Below, one piece after another: positions 40,151-48,527 of a stretch of DNA of 64,000 nucleotides. The translations under genes were made by a program, and so were the position numbers. Each line of letters starts with the position of its first letter. The first letter of the stretch is position 1. Origin of the DNA: a virus; the IMG/VR virus record IMGVR_UViG_3300048924_000605, positions 16,693 through 80,692 of that record, one strand, 5' to 3'. The notes under the pieces were generated by a model. It saw nothing but the letters and a program-made list of their open reading frames with translations. It searched no databases and had not been told where the DNA came from.

Positions 40151-42415
40151 TTAGCCAGCGTAGCGAGCGAAGCTTTTCGGCCGCAGGCTGAGGCCGATGA
40201 CGTAGCGGGCGCCTTTTCCACCTCGATGGCGACCGTAGCGACGCGATTCGAGCATTTCGGAGAAGCGCTTGATCGAGCCGGCGAACTCACCGTTGGCCAT
40301 GCTCCAGTCCTTCCAATCGACAAACAGATCGGCAATCAGCGCCTTCGATTGCGAATGTTCCTGGCAGCGCTCCTCGATCCAGCGGCCGAGCGCATCCTCC
40401 GACTCGAAATACTCGTCGGTGGCGTCCAGAACGGATTTAGGCGGCTTTAGCCCGGCGCGTTGCCACTCCAGACAGCCTTCGACCGCCCACGCAAGAACGC
40501 CCTCCCGCTCAGCCAGAAGTTTCTTCGGCAGGTCGCCATCGCGTCGCTCGGGCGGCACCGTGACCGTGAACGGGATCAGGTGCAGACGCCGCCTCATCGC
40601 CTCGTCCACATTGCGAATCGCCGGCTTGTGGTTGCCGGCAATGACCAACTTGAACTGCGGCGTGTACTCGAAGAAGTCCTGGCGCATGAACCGCGCCATG
40701 ATCTTGTCGCCGCCTGTGATCGCCTTGAGCTTCGATTCGTTCCAGCGTCGCCCCTCTTCGGTCTCGACGGCGGCGACGAAGCGCGCACCGCGCAGACCGG
40801 CGAGCTCGGTTGGATGGCGCTCGCCGCGGCTCTCCATGAATGTGTCCATCGGCGCGCTGGTGGCGTAATCGCCTAGGATCGTGGCCAGCGTGTTGACGAA
40901 TACGGACTTGCCGTTGGCGCCGGTGCCGTAGAGGAAGAACAGCGCATGCTCGGTGGTGACGCCCGTTAAGCAATAGCCGGCCATGCGCTGCAGGTACGCC
41001 TGCAGTTCGCTATCGCCGCCGGTTACGTCCGCCAGGAAGTTCTTCCAGCGGCTGCACTTACCATCCATCCCCGCCGTCGCCATGCGGGTCAATCGGTCCA
41101 GCCGAGAATGCTTTCGCAACGTTCCGGTTTTGAGATCGATGGTTCCCGCAGGCGAGTTGAGCAACCAGGGCCGGGTGTCCCACTCCTCGGCATCGGAGGC
41201 GTGATAGCGGTCGCTGCGGGCCATGCGCTCTACCGCTGAGACCGTCGAAGCGCTCGCTAGGCGGGATTGCTGACTACCCGTGTTCGCGTAGGTGGCCGCA
41301 ACGCGGCAGACGCCGCGCACCAGGTGGTTGACCGTCAGCGTGCGATCGGGATTCCATCGCTGACCGCTCCACACCATCCACTGCCCCCAAGCCGCGCAGT
41401 AGCGCCAGTCCTCGTGGTAGCGGTTGGTGAACGCCGTGGCCAAGCCGTCGTCGGTGTGCCAACCGAGCTCGCCGAAGTCGATCGCTTCGGCGCGCTCGGG
41501 CCGAGTGATCGGCGTGCGCTCTCCGGCGCGCAGGAACCCGATGACATCGAAGTGTTCCTCGACGGCGTCAGCGGCATCCCAACCTTGCTCCTTGTCCTCC
41601 GGGGGGTAGAGAATCGCGCAGGAGATCGCGCCGGCCGCGAGCGCAGCTTGGGCGACGGCTAGAGCATAGTCCCAGCCGGCCTTGTCCTTGTCCGGCCAGA
41701 TCAGCGCGTGCTTTCCGCGCAGCGGCGACCAGTCCGTCTTCTCGACCGGCGCCTTCGCGCCGTTCATGGCGGTCGTGGCGGGCACGTCCAGGGCGATCAA
41801 GGCATCCGCCGCCTTCTCGCCTTCCACGACTACTACGTCGAGAGCCGCGGCGAGTCCAGGCTGGTTGTAGAGCGGCCGCGGCTCCGGGGCCAGATGCTTA
41901 CGCCGCTTCGCATCCCAAGGCCGGTACTCCTTGCCGGTCGGTGGATCGTAGCGGTACACGCAGGCGATCAACTCGCCGTCCGCGCTGAGGTAATCCCAGC
42001 GCGAGGTTGCTGGTCCGAGCTCGTCCAGCACGGGTTCGGCGCGGCGACGCGACGGCGACGAAGCCACCGGAACGTGCCCAGCCAGATCCGCCGCTCGCGC
42101 CAGAACCGCAGCAAAGTCGTGGCGGGAATCCAAACCGGCGTGTACAGCGACCAGGTCGAAAACATCGCCGCCCTCGCCGGTCGCATGGTCGGTCCAGAGC
42201 CCCGCCTTCGGCCCGGACAATTCGACTTCCAGGCTGTCGCCCTTCTCGCCCTGGATATTCCCGAGATGGAATTTCCCGCGCCGAACGCGCCCGTGCGGAT
42301 ACAGCGCCTGGAGCACACCCTCCAGGCGTTGCAGCAGTTGCGCTTTGACGGCATCCCGCGACGGACGCTCGGGCCTAGGTTCGGTCGGAATCTCTGCGTC
42401 GTTGAAGTCCATCAT
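40151..42415 (-). CDS. P4-family primase-helicase
   Basis: The 754-residue protein has an N-terminal primase region with Toprim motifs (VEGEKAAD 198-204; WPDKDKAG 240-247). It also has a D5_N-type linker (residues about 330-450) and an SF3 helicase domain with Walker A YGTGANGKS at 496-504, then SRGERHPTELAGLRGARFVAAVETEEGRRWNE and sensor GNHKPAIRN. It primes and unwinds at the phage origin. It starts in the stop of the ParB-like gene and is the last gene before the long inverted repeat. Confidence 0.93.
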   Translation of the reverse strand: MMDFNDAEIPTEPRPERPSRDAVKAQLLQRLEGVLQALYPHGRVRRGKFHLGNIQGEKGDSLEVELSGPKAGLWTDHATGEGGDVFDLVAVHAGLDSRHDFAAVLARAADLAGHVPVASSPSRRRAEPVLDELGPATSRWDYLSADGELIACVYRYDPPTGKEYRPWDAKRRKHLAPEPRPLYNQPGLAAALDVVVVEGEKAADALIALDVPATTAMNGAKAPVEKTDWSPLRGKHALIWPDKDKAGWDYALAVAQAALAAGAISCAILYPPEDKEQGWDAADAVEEHFDVIGFLRAGERTPITRPERAEAIDFGELGWHTDDGLATAFTNRYHEDWRYCAAWGQWMVWSGQRWNPDRTLTVNHLVRGVCRVAATYANTGSQQSRLASASTVSAVERMARSDRYHASDAEEWDTRPWLLNSPAGTIDLKTGTLRKHSRLDRLTRMATAGMDGKCSRWKNFLADVTGGDSELQAYLQRMAGYCLTGVTTEHALFFLYGTGANGKSVFVNTLATILGDYATSAPMDTFMESRGERHPTELAGLRGARFVAAVETEEGRRWNESKLKAITGGDKIMARFMRQDFFEYTPQFKLVIAGNHKPAIRNVDEAMRRRLHLIPFTVTVPPERRDGDLPKKLLAEREGVLAWAVEGCLEWQRAGLKPPKSVLDATDEYFESEDALGRWIEERCQEHSQSKALIADLFVDWKDWSMANGEFAGSIKRFSEMLESRRYGRHRGGKGARYVIGLSLRPKSFARYAG

Positions 42416-43266
42416 GCCCGTTCCTCGATGCCCTTACGCAGCGCGGCGTCGAGCTCGCGAATACCGGCAGTGGCCTTCAAGACCAGGCCGAGTTGCCCCT
42501 GTAGTCGCGGGCTGTCCCAGTCCATCTCGGCCACGCACCGGCGCGCGAATTCCTCCGGCGACTCGGCGGCATCCATGCTGTCGGTGGCGAAGCGTTCTAG
42601 CCGGATCAGCACTTGGCTGCCGTAACGGACCGTGGCTTCGACAGGCGCGACGAACTCAGGGCGGTCCACGCGGTTTCGACTCGCACTGCGATTGAGTGAT
42701 GCCGAAAGCTCGCGCTGCCGCGGCTTGCGCTCCTCGATCGCCACCAGCCGGGCCTGCGCTTTCGGATTCAGCGAGGCGATCTTGACGCCTTCGTGCACGC
42801 TGATCGCTCCCGCATCGATCTTGGCGACTAGCTCCGGGATTCCGGTCTCTCGGATACGAACCGCATTCGCGATCGTTCGGTCGGAAACCGCCAGCAACTT
42901 GGCTGCTTGGTCACGCGTCACAATCTCATTCTGCAAATTTGCAGAATGAGAATAGCTGCCTCCGACCTGCCGGTTAGCCAAGCGGGAGGCCACCATGCCG
43001 CGTTGCGATTCGCTGAGGTGCCGCCGGGTGACGTTCTCGCTGATGACGAAGGCCAGGGGATCGTCGCCGTCGAAGGTGACGAACCGGGGCTCGATGCCGC
43101 ACTCCAGGCATGCTCGATACCGGTGCCGGCCATCGAGGATGGCCCCTTCGAAAACAACGACCTCATGGCGAAGCCCGTGGGCCCGAATGTCCTCGACCAG
43201 TGCCCGAAACGCGTCGTCGGCCATGTCCGGCAGCGCCAAACAGAGCGGGTGGAACTCCATAGTCAT
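42412..43266 (-). CDS. ParB/RepB-type nuclease-domain protein
   Basis: The 284-residue protein starts with a ParB N-terminal domain (LVEDIRAHGLRHEVVVFEGAILDGRHRYRACLECGIEPRFVTFDG) and continues ISENVTRRHLSESQRGMVASRLANRQVG. A helix-turn-helix region follows (TRDQAAKLLAVSDRTIANAVRIRETGIPELVAKIDAGAISVHEGVKIASL). It likely binds a specific DNA site and acts in replication or early regulation. A perfect 28-bp palindrome lies inside the gene. It overlaps the next early gene by one base. Confidence 0.85.
   Translation of the reverse strand: MTMEFHPLCLALPDMADDAFRALVEDIRAHGLRHEVVVFEGAILDGRHRYRACLECGIEPRFVTFDGDDPLAFVISENVTRRHLSESQRGMVASRLANRQVGGSYSHSANLQNEIVTRDQAAKLLAVSDRTIANAVRIRETGIPELVAKIDAGAISVHEGVKIASLNPKAQARLVAIEERKPRQRELSASLNRSASRNRVDRPEFVAPVEATVRYGSQVLIRLERFATDSMDAAESPEEFARRCVAEMDWDSPRLQGQLGLVLKATAGIRELDAALRKGIEERA
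42924..42951. repeat. Perfect 28-bp palindrome within the ParB-like gene
   Basis: All 14 base pairs match around the centre AAATTT (half-site TCTCATTCTGCAAA). It codes for the HSANLQNEI segment. Such length is not needed by the protein and suits a dimeric binding site, possibly for the encoded ParB-like protein itself. Confidence 0.7.
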
Positions 43267-44144
43267 CAGATCAGCTCCGGCAGCTTCTCATCGGCGCGGG
43301 GGAACACCGCCCGCCACGACCGGACCTCTCGCCTGGCGCGATACAGATTCCAGGCTTTGAAGCACGCGTGGATTTGGACACCGTCGCGGATCGCTCGGCC
43401 CTGCATACGGGATTCCATGAATTTGTTGCGCAGGTGATAGATCGACTCGGTCATCGATAGCTCCCCGCCAGTGAACAACGCGGCGAGGAAGTCCTCGGCG
43501 TCATCCTGATCGATCTGAGCAAATCGCCAATGCAGAAACATCGCCTTGGCATGCGTGATCGGCGGATAGCGTTTGGAAAGCAGGGCGGCATATCGGCTCG
43601 CAGGCTGCACGTACGGATGCTGCTTCCAGAAGTCCAGTTGTGCCTGGTTCGTCGGACGCGCCGAACTGTGTGGCGGCAAACCGCGGCTGTAATTCACAAT
43701 CATCGGCAGCGCGGCGGCGGCGGTCCGGGCTTCGCTGAGCGAGATGCCGTCGATGGTCAAAATGTCGGAGCCGGTTCGTTGCCGGCCGGTATCGATCACG
43801 TCGAACGATCCGTCCTCCAACCCGGTATTCACAACGACATCGATGGTGGCGTCCGCTTCCACAATCGCAGAGAGTCGATGCTGCCCGTCCAGCAGGCGGC
43901 CGGTCCTACTGAACTTGATCGACTCGCCGGTGCTCTTCCAGTGCCCACCCAGCATGTCGTTGGCGTACTGCGTAACCGCCTTGAAGCGGATGGGACGATT
44001 GTTGCTATTCCGATGCAGCCACGCCGACGCGACCGCGGCATTGACCAAGACCACCTCGATCGAGCAGCGTTCGCGAGTGGGCAGCGCGATGGCCTCGGCT
44101 TCGGACTCGATCGTGATGGGCAAGGTGTGCACGTTCTGACTCAT
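43266..44144 (-). CDS. DGQHR-type phage protein (ParB-like fold)
   Basis: The 292-residue protein has WKSTGESIKFSRTGRLLDGQHRLSAIVEADATIDVVVNTGLEDGSFDVIDTGRQRT, the DGQHR/ParB-like nuclease segment seen in phage early proteins. A helical C-terminal half follows with no further motif. It starts 10 bp after the RecB-type nuclease gene and its stop overlaps the ParB-like gene start (ATGA). The precise role is unknown; a link to DNA modification or replication is inferred. Confidence 0.75.
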   Translation of the reverse strand: MSQNVHTLPITIESEAEAIALPTRERCSIEVVLVNAAVASAWLHRNSNNRPIRFKAVTQYANDMLGGHWKSTGESIKFSRTGRLLDGQHRLSAIVEADATIDVVVNTGLEDGSFDVIDTGRQRTGSDILTIDGISLSEARTAAAALPMIVNYSRGLPPHSSARPTNQAQLDFWKQHPYVQPASRYAALLSKRYPPITHAKAMFLHWRFAQIDQDDAEDFLAALFTGGELSMTESIYHLRNKFMESRMQGRAIRDGVQIHACFKAWNLYRARREVRSWRAVFPRADEKLPELI

Positions 44145-44153
44145 GGGAAGTCC

Positions 44154-44903
44154 TTAGTGGTGGGTGGTGGGGATGGACAAGGTCCAGCAGCGGTCCTGCC
44201 AAGCGCAGCCACGACACGTTTGGTGGGTCGGTGTCGTGCTGATTCGGGGGAGCAGTTCGGCGGCGTCGCAGGCGCGCAGAATGTCGACGGCGCGATCGGA
44301 CGCGCGCTGGGCCAGGCCGCGATCGAAGACCACGCGCTCCGCGTAGATCGACATGTCGTCGGCGCAAATAGCGGTAAACAGCGCCGGATGTTCGTGCAGC
44401 CCGAGATAGGCCTGATACAGCGCGATCTGGGTGGCGTACACCGGCCGGCTCAACGCCAGCCGTTTGCGTTGCAGTTCGCGGTAGGTCTTGGTACCGACCG
44501 CCTTGTTCTCCCACAACATGGGATAGCGGAAGCCGTCAGGGCCACCGACGATGACGCCGTCGATATGACCGCGCACTCGGCCGCCCGCCGTCTCGAACCC
44601 GAACTGCTGGCCGGCCGCATCGTGGGTCCGCAGGTCGAAGCCGGCCACACGCAGCCAGTCGGCCATCCAATCTTCCATCTGGTGGCCGCGCTGGAAGACG
44701 CGCAGCAGGCGGCCGGGAAAGTGGCGGCCACAGTCCTTGGCCGCGTCGAAGAACTGGAACTGCAGCCGGCGGCTGCACTCTTCGCCCAGACTGGATGCCC
44801 CCAGGTAGGCGCGCGCAGGGCGCTTTGCCGCCTCGCGCTCCATCGCTGCGTCGACCAGAGTCGTCAGTTGTTCCGACAGGTCGTGGGAGTTGAAGTCGAG
44901 CAC
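44154..44903 (-). CDS. PD-(D/E)XK exonuclease (RecB/Cas4-like)
   Basis: The 249-residue product has an N-terminal YLGASSLGEECSRRLQFQFF and the catalytic set GHIDGVIVG ... LWENKAVGTKTYREL (D and ENK in the PD-(D/E)XK pattern). QIALYQAYLGL follows, and a C-terminal CxxC...C cluster (CRGCAWQDRC), like the iron-sulphur Cys of Cas4. It is likely the phage recombination exonuclease. It lies in the same operon as the DUF6511 and AAA genes. Confidence 0.85.
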   Translation of the reverse strand: MLDFNSHDLSEQLTTLVDAAMEREAAKRPARAYLGASSLGEECSRRLQFQFFDAAKDCGRHFPGRLLRVFQRGHQMEDWMADWLRVAGFDLRTHDAAGQQFGFETAGGRVRGHIDGVIVGGPDGFRYPMLWENKAVGTKTYRELQRKRLALSRPVYATQIALYQAYLGLHEHPALFTAICADDMSIYAERVVFDRGLAQRASDRAVDILRACDAAELLPRISTTPTHQTCRGCAWQDRCWTLSIPTTHH

Positions 44904-44966
44904 GTTGGCTCTCCTAGAAGATGCAAATGCACAAATTCATTTCGCGATGCACTTTTCGGGCGCGGG

Positions 44967-45398
44967 CTAGAAAGGGATCGGGTCGTCAAAGGGCCGGTCC
45001 GGATCGAGCGGCGCTACCGGTTTGTTTCGCGGATCCGCGTGCTCGCGCAGCGTGGACTCGTACGCCATCGTTACGGCCTCGATCACCTCGGTGGCTTGCA
45101 CTTGCGTGTACTGCGCCAGCGGCACATCGAAGCCGACGCGTTCGGCGACTTGCGCCAGCGCGGTCAGGCACGCGCGCTGGGCTTCATGGGACAGGGGGTG
45201 TGGCACGGGCAAAAGCTCCTCCACCGCGCTCGGATCTGTCCGGGCTCGGGTCGCGTAGAGTTGGTGAAAGGCGTTCTGGCAGGTGGTCGAACAGAACGCC
45301 CAGCGGTACGGGGTGCGCCGCGGATCAGCGATGCGGCGGCGCAGGTCCATGTGGCCGAACCCGCGCGCGGGTCGGCCACAGCCCCAGCACGGCGTCAT
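44967..45398 (-). CDS. DUF6511-like zinc-ribbon protein
   Basis: The 143-residue protein begins MTPCWGCGRPARGFGH ... RWAFCSTTCQNAFHQ, two CxxC pairs that form a zinc ribbon. A helical C-terminal region follows (LTALAQVAERVGFDVPLAQYTQVQATEVIEAVTMAYESTLREHADP). It resembles DUF6511 phage proteins. Its start overlaps the upstream gene's stop (ATGA). Confidence 0.72.
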   Translation of the reverse strand: MTPCWGCGRPARGFGHMDLRRRIADPRRTPYRWAFCSTTCQNAFHQLYATRARTDPSAVEELLPVPHPLSHEAQRACLTALAQVAERVGFDVPLAQYTQVQATEVIEAVTMAYESTLREHADPRNKPVAPLDPDRPFDDPIPF

Positions 45399-45592
45399 CG
45401 GCCATGCCGCGATCGATCAAAGTCATGGTCGCGGTACTCGATCAGGGCTTGCGCGTGCTCGTCGTGGTGCTGCGCCAGAGCAAGAAGGCGCTGGATCTGC
45501 GCTTCAAGCTCGGCGCTGGACAACTCGCGTAAGGCGGTGAAGATGCCGTCCCCGTTCGGGTAACGGTCCTGAAGGCGGGAGTCTCGTGGCAT
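45395..45592 (-). CDS. Small early protein (65 residues)
   Basis: This is a short acidic helical protein (DGIFTALRELSSAELEAQIQRLLALAQHHDEHAQALIEYRDHDFD). It overlaps the zinc-ribbon gene by four bases and follows the 202-residue gene by 15 bp, within the early operon. No known domain. Confidence 0.65.
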   Translation of the reverse strand: MPRDSRLQDRYPNGDGIFTALRELSSAELEAQIQRLLALAQHHDEHAQALIEYRDHDFDRSRHGR

Positions 45593-45607
45593 GGCGGCGT
45601 ATGCCCA

Positions 45608-46216
45608 TCACTGCGCCCACGTCGGCCGACCAGCAATCGGCGCCTGCGCCGCCTGGTTTGCGGCGTGCGCAATGTGCGCCGGCACAGAGGCGGCTTGCGC
45701 CGGCAGCGGTTGCACCGCGCCCATCACCTCCTTGTACTGCGGGTGATCGGGCATGATCGGCACCTTGATCACCGCCTTGTCTTCGCCGTAGCTGTCCTTT
45801 TCCCAATCGACCTTGCCGACGAACGTCGTGCCGTCCAGGTCGCCGAAGCTCTCGATGCAGCGCCCTTGCTGTGCGGCCGCGCTCATGTCGTCGGGGTGCA
45901 GTGCGTTCGCGGAGTTCAGAACGCCCTTGATGAAGCTGCGCCCCATCTGACCCCACGTCGGACCCTTAGGACTGTGCAAGCCGATCAGCGTCCACAGCTT
46001 ACGGCGCGCGTATTTACCCTCCAGCACGACAAACTCGGCATTGAGGTAAACGGCGCCGGTGTCGCCGCGGCTGGCCCAGCCGTGCAGCCAACCGTTGGCG
46101 GCGTCGCTGTAGCCGCCGGGCTTGATGGTCATGCGGACCTTGACCAGCGTGCCCTTCGGGATGAGGGAGAACGCCGGGCTCTCGGCGTCGTTGAAGTTGT
46201 TCCAGGCGGAGGACAT
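45608..46216 (-). CDS. Phage early protein, likely single-stranded-DNA-binding-like
   Basis: The 202-residue protein (SSAWNNFNDAESPAFSLIPKGTLVKVRMTIKPGGY ... LNAEFVVLEGKYARRKLWTLIGLHSPKGPTWGQMGRSFIKGVLNSA ... TTFVGKVDWEKDSYGEDKAVIKVPIMPDHPQYKE) has an OB-fold-like strand order. It ends in an Ala/Gln-rich tail like single-stranded DNA-binding proteins of phages that recombine with RecB-type nucleases. It lies between the AAA ATPase and the nuclease. Family name not certain. Confidence 0.65.
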   Translation of the reverse strand: MSSAWNNFNDAESPAFSLIPKGTLVKVRMTIKPGGYSDAANGWLHGWASRGDTGAVYLNAEFVVLEGKYARRKLWTLIGLHSPKGPTWGQMGRSFIKGVLNSANALHPDDMSAAAQQGRCIESFGDLDGTTFVGKVDWEKDSYGEDKAVIKVPIMPDHPQYKEVMGAVQPLPAQAASVPAHIAHAANQAAQAPIAGRPTWAQ

Positions 46217-46229
46217 GAATGACCTTTCT

Positions 46230-47057
46230 TCAGTGGAGCGTGGGAGGAGTGGGCGCGGCCGCCTCGGGCGCGCCGAGCTTGCGCATGAGCTGCCCGAGGT
46301 CCGGCGGCTCGATCATGTCGAGTCGCCCGGATCGATCTTTGGCGGGGTAACCCCAGGGATTGGCGGTGTGGCAGACGAAGGCGCGGTAGGCCGCGCCCTC
46401 GGCCGCGGGCACATCGGCCAGGGTGATCACTTCATCCACGATGCCGGGCAGTTCCAAGCCGGTCTTGGCGCCATCGATCTGCAGGTCGTGGCTACGGCGG
46501 CCGAAGTCATCGACCCGTTCTTCGAGGATGCCGACGAACCAGACGTGCTTGCCGCGGATGTGCTGGAGCTGGGTCAGCCAGCCCACCATCTCCTGCCCGA
46601 GCAGGCCGTAGGCGCCGCGGTTGTCCGGCTTGCCGGTTTTCTCGGAGAACGCCTGCGGCTGCCCTTTGCACCATTGCAGGCACAGCCGGCCGGCGACGGT
46701 GATCGAATCCACGAACAGGGTCTGGTACTTGGCGAAGACCGCAGGCTCGCCGTACCGCAGCTGTGCGGCTTCGAAGTGCCATTGACTAAAGGACTGGTTC
46801 TCCCGCAGCGCGGGATTAGCGCCGCCCAGCAGGACCGCGATGTCTCGACAGTCGTCCCAGGTGCGCGGCCGGATGCTGTCGCCGGGCCAGCTCTTGACCG
46901 GCAGGTCGCCGGCCTCGATGTCCACGAACAAGGTCGTGGCCGGATCCAGGGTCCACAGTTGCGAGGTTTTACCTCGCCCCCAGCCGCCGACGAGCACGCC
47001 CTTCACGCCACGGGCTTCGGCCAGCCGCTGTTCGGCGGTAATGATCGGCAGCGCCAT
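46230..47057 (-). CDS. AAA/RecA-type ATPase
   Basis: The 275-residue protein starts with a Walker A GVLVGGWGRGKTSQL and shows KYQTLFVDSITVAGRL (Walker B-like), plus LLGQEMVGWLTQLQHIRGKHVWFVGILEERV. The pattern is that of phage Sak4/RecA-like ATPases paired with single-strand DNA-binding proteins. It probably loads or exchanges strands in phage recombination. It shares a one-base overlap (TGATG) with the small upstream gene. Confidence 0.8.
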   Translation of the reverse strand: MALPIITAEQRLAEARGVKGVLVGGWGRGKTSQLWTLDPATTLFVDIEAGDLPVKSWPGDSIRPRTWDDCRDIAVLLGGANPALRENQSFSQWHFEAAQLRYGEPAVFAKYQTLFVDSITVAGRLCLQWCKGQPQAFSEKTGKPDNRGAYGLLGQEMVGWLTQLQHIRGKHVWFVGILEERVDDFGRRSHDLQIDGAKTGLELPGIVDEVITLADVPAAEGAAYRAFVCHTANPWGYPAKDRSGRLDMIEPPDLGQLMRKLGAPEAAAPTPPTLH

Positions 47058-47242
47058 CAGACTACGCTCCCAATCTTGCGCAGCAACTCGGCCACCGCTT
47101 CGGCCGGCTCGGTCGCCTCACGCGACATCGGTCCGATCTCTTCCTGGCCGAGATCGAGTTCGGTCAGGGCATAGGTCGTGCCCAGCTCGTGCACGGCGGT
47201 GGTAAGGATCCAGCGCCCGCAACTTACAGTTGTGATCTTCAT
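47057..47242 (-). CDS. Small early protein (61 residues)
   Basis: ATG at 47242 overlaps the stop of the preceding gene (TGATG). The product (MKITTVSCGRWILTTAVHELGTTYALTELDLGQEEIGPMSREATEPAEAVAELLRKIGSVV) has no known domain. It is translated between two overlapping neighbours of the early operon. Confidence 0.6.
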   Translation of the reverse strand: MKITTVSCGRWILTTAVHELGTTYALTELDLGQEEIGPMSREATEPAEAVAELLRKIGSVV

Positions 47243-47712
47243 CACGCTTTACCCTCGGTCAGCGACAGGCGGAAGACCGATTTGCCGGGCTTGAGGGTTC
47301 GGGCAGAATCGAAGGACGCGCGCATCGATGCCGGCCAAGCCGTGTACTTGCTCTCGCTGACGCGGTAACTGATCTCCACGAACTCGGCGGGCTCTTCGCC
47401 GGCGGCGCGGATGCGCTCCACGATCTTGCCGAGCGCGGCCTGATCCCACTCGACCTTCTTCGGCACCTCGCAGGAAATCCGCACGGGGCCTTCGGTCAGC
47501 GTGACCGTGCCGGTGTCCTTGCCGGCCGCGAAGCGCTGCTCGGCGGCGCGCTTGCCGTAGCGGATGTCGAGCGCCTGGTCGATTTTTTCGGCCTGCGCAC
47601 GCGCCGCGGCAACGGCCTCTGCCGCCTGCAGCTTCAGGTCGAGCAGCAGGCCGGGCTCGAAGTCGGCCAGTTCGCTGGCCGGTCGGTCGATGCATCGAGC
47701 GAGCAGGTTCAT
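47242..47712 (-). CDS. Phage early protein (156 residues)
   Basis: ATG at 47712 overlaps the excisionase-like gene's stop (ATGA). The protein (MNLLARCIDRPASELADFEPGLLLDLKLQAAEAVAAARAQAEKIDQALDIRYGKRAAEQRFAAGKDTGTVTLTEGPVRISCEVPKKVEWDQAALGKIVERIRAAGEEPAEFVEISYRVSESKYTAWPASMRASFDSART) has a helical N-terminal half. The rest is an alpha/beta half typical of a phage protein family of unknown function that occurs in this operon position. Confidence 0.7.
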   Translation of the reverse strand: MNLLARCIDRPASELADFEPGLLLDLKLQAAEAVAAARAQAEKIDQALDIRYGKRAAEQRFAAGKDTGTVTLTEGPVRISCEVPKKVEWDQAALGKIVERIRAAGEEPAEFVEISYRVSESKYTAWPASMRASFDSARTLKPGKSVFRLSLTEGKA

Positions 47713-47981
47713 GCCGACGCTCCTTGCGCAGCCGCCGCGGCGCGCTCGCGCTGCGCCGCCAGACGCAGGTCGTTGCTGGGGATGCGCGCGTTGTCGGCGG
47801 TGGAGGTGCGCATGGACTCGGACTCGTACAACTCGATGTCCTCCAGGCGGTACTTCACGCGCCGGTCGACCAGCTTGAAGAACGGCGGGCCGATCGCTTC
47901 GGTGCGCCAGCGCGCCAGTGTCTCGGTCGTGACGTCCCAGCGCGCAGCGAGTTGTTCGGTCGTCAAAGAGTTGTCGTTCAT
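47709..47981 (-). CDS. Excisionase-like helix-turn-helix protein
   Basis: The 90-residue protein (NDNSLTTEQLAARWDVTTETLARWRTEAIGPPFFKLVDRRVKYRLEDIELYESESM) carries a MerR-type/excisionase winged helix (SLTTEQLAARWDVTTETLARWRTEAIGPPFFK). It is the first gene of the leftward early operon. It may be the recombination directionality factor or an early regulator. The Ala/Gln-rich tail is not conserved in the HTH family. Confidence 0.75.
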   Translation of the reverse strand: MNDNSLTTEQLAARWDVTTETLARWRTEAIGPPFFKLVDRRVKYRLEDIELYESESMRTSTADNARIPSNDLRLAAQRERAAAAAQGASA

Positions 47982-48060
47982 GGGAAGGTTCTCGTCGTCG
48001 ACGTGGTGCTGTCGGGACGAAAGACTGCGCGAAGACGAGCACGAAAGAAAAGTAGCAACG

Positions 48061-48145
48061 GCATAGAAACGCGTGGGCCGTTTCTATGCATTTCTATGCA
48101 CGATCAGCGAAACCGCTAAAAACCCGGCGAAACGCGCATAGAAAT
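48061..48145. promoter_or_regulatory. Operator array of the early control region
   Basis: GCATAGAAAC (48061-48070) and GTTTCTATGC (48080-48089) are perfect inverted 10-mers with a 9-bp spacer. A third half-site (TTTCTATGCA, 48091-48100) and a fourth (GCATAGAAAT, 48136-48145) follow. Spacing and symmetry suit a phage repressor such as a Cro/CI-type dimer; the protein that binds is not identified. Confidence 0.65.
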
Positions 48146-48488
48146 CGATCTGCGCCGACGCGAAAATATTTTTTGCCGAGCGCAATAGCCTGTGCGCTGG
48201 CTTGTAGCAACAGCGCGATGACGGTATCTGTCCAGGTCGACGCGGATGTCGAAGCAGATGCCGAAGCCGATGTCGTCGCGATGACGAACTCGCTCGTCAG
48301 TTCGTGCGTGGCGAGCTGAGGAGACTTAGCCGCGAGCGGAAAAAAATAGAAATCGGGGCCTGTTTCTAGCTAATTTGCATCTGAATCCGAACGAACCGTG
48401 AACTCGCATCCGTGACTTGTGGGGGATGGCGTTCAGTGATGTTGCGCACGACTTCCGCGGCGCGCTATCTTCGTTAACAAGAAAGAAA

Positions 48489-48505
48489 GCCCACTCGAAG
48501 TGGGC
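48489..48505 (+). terminator. Short hairpin before the 59-residue ORF
   Basis: GCCCACT and AGTGGGC pair perfectly around CGA. There is no T-tract, so an attenuator or leader structure rather than a full terminator is likely. Confidence 0.4.
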
Positions 48506-48527
48506 CGCACAATGAAGGACATCACCG

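Larger units (their letters stand above)
47982..48527. other. Divergent early control region (546 bp)
   Basis: The region lies between the leftward early operon (first gene starts at 47981) and the rightward integration operon. It has an array of GCATAGAAA sites (48061-48145), a further AATAGAAATCGG and TTTCTAGC near 48347-48370 and a hairpin at 48489-48505. A 77-codon open frame here lacks a ribosome site and is not taken as a gene. Confidence 0.6.

Noticed and set aside
48086-48319. 77-codon frame in the control region
   Set aside because: No ribosome site, repetitive Asp/Ala/Val end, and it covers the operator array.
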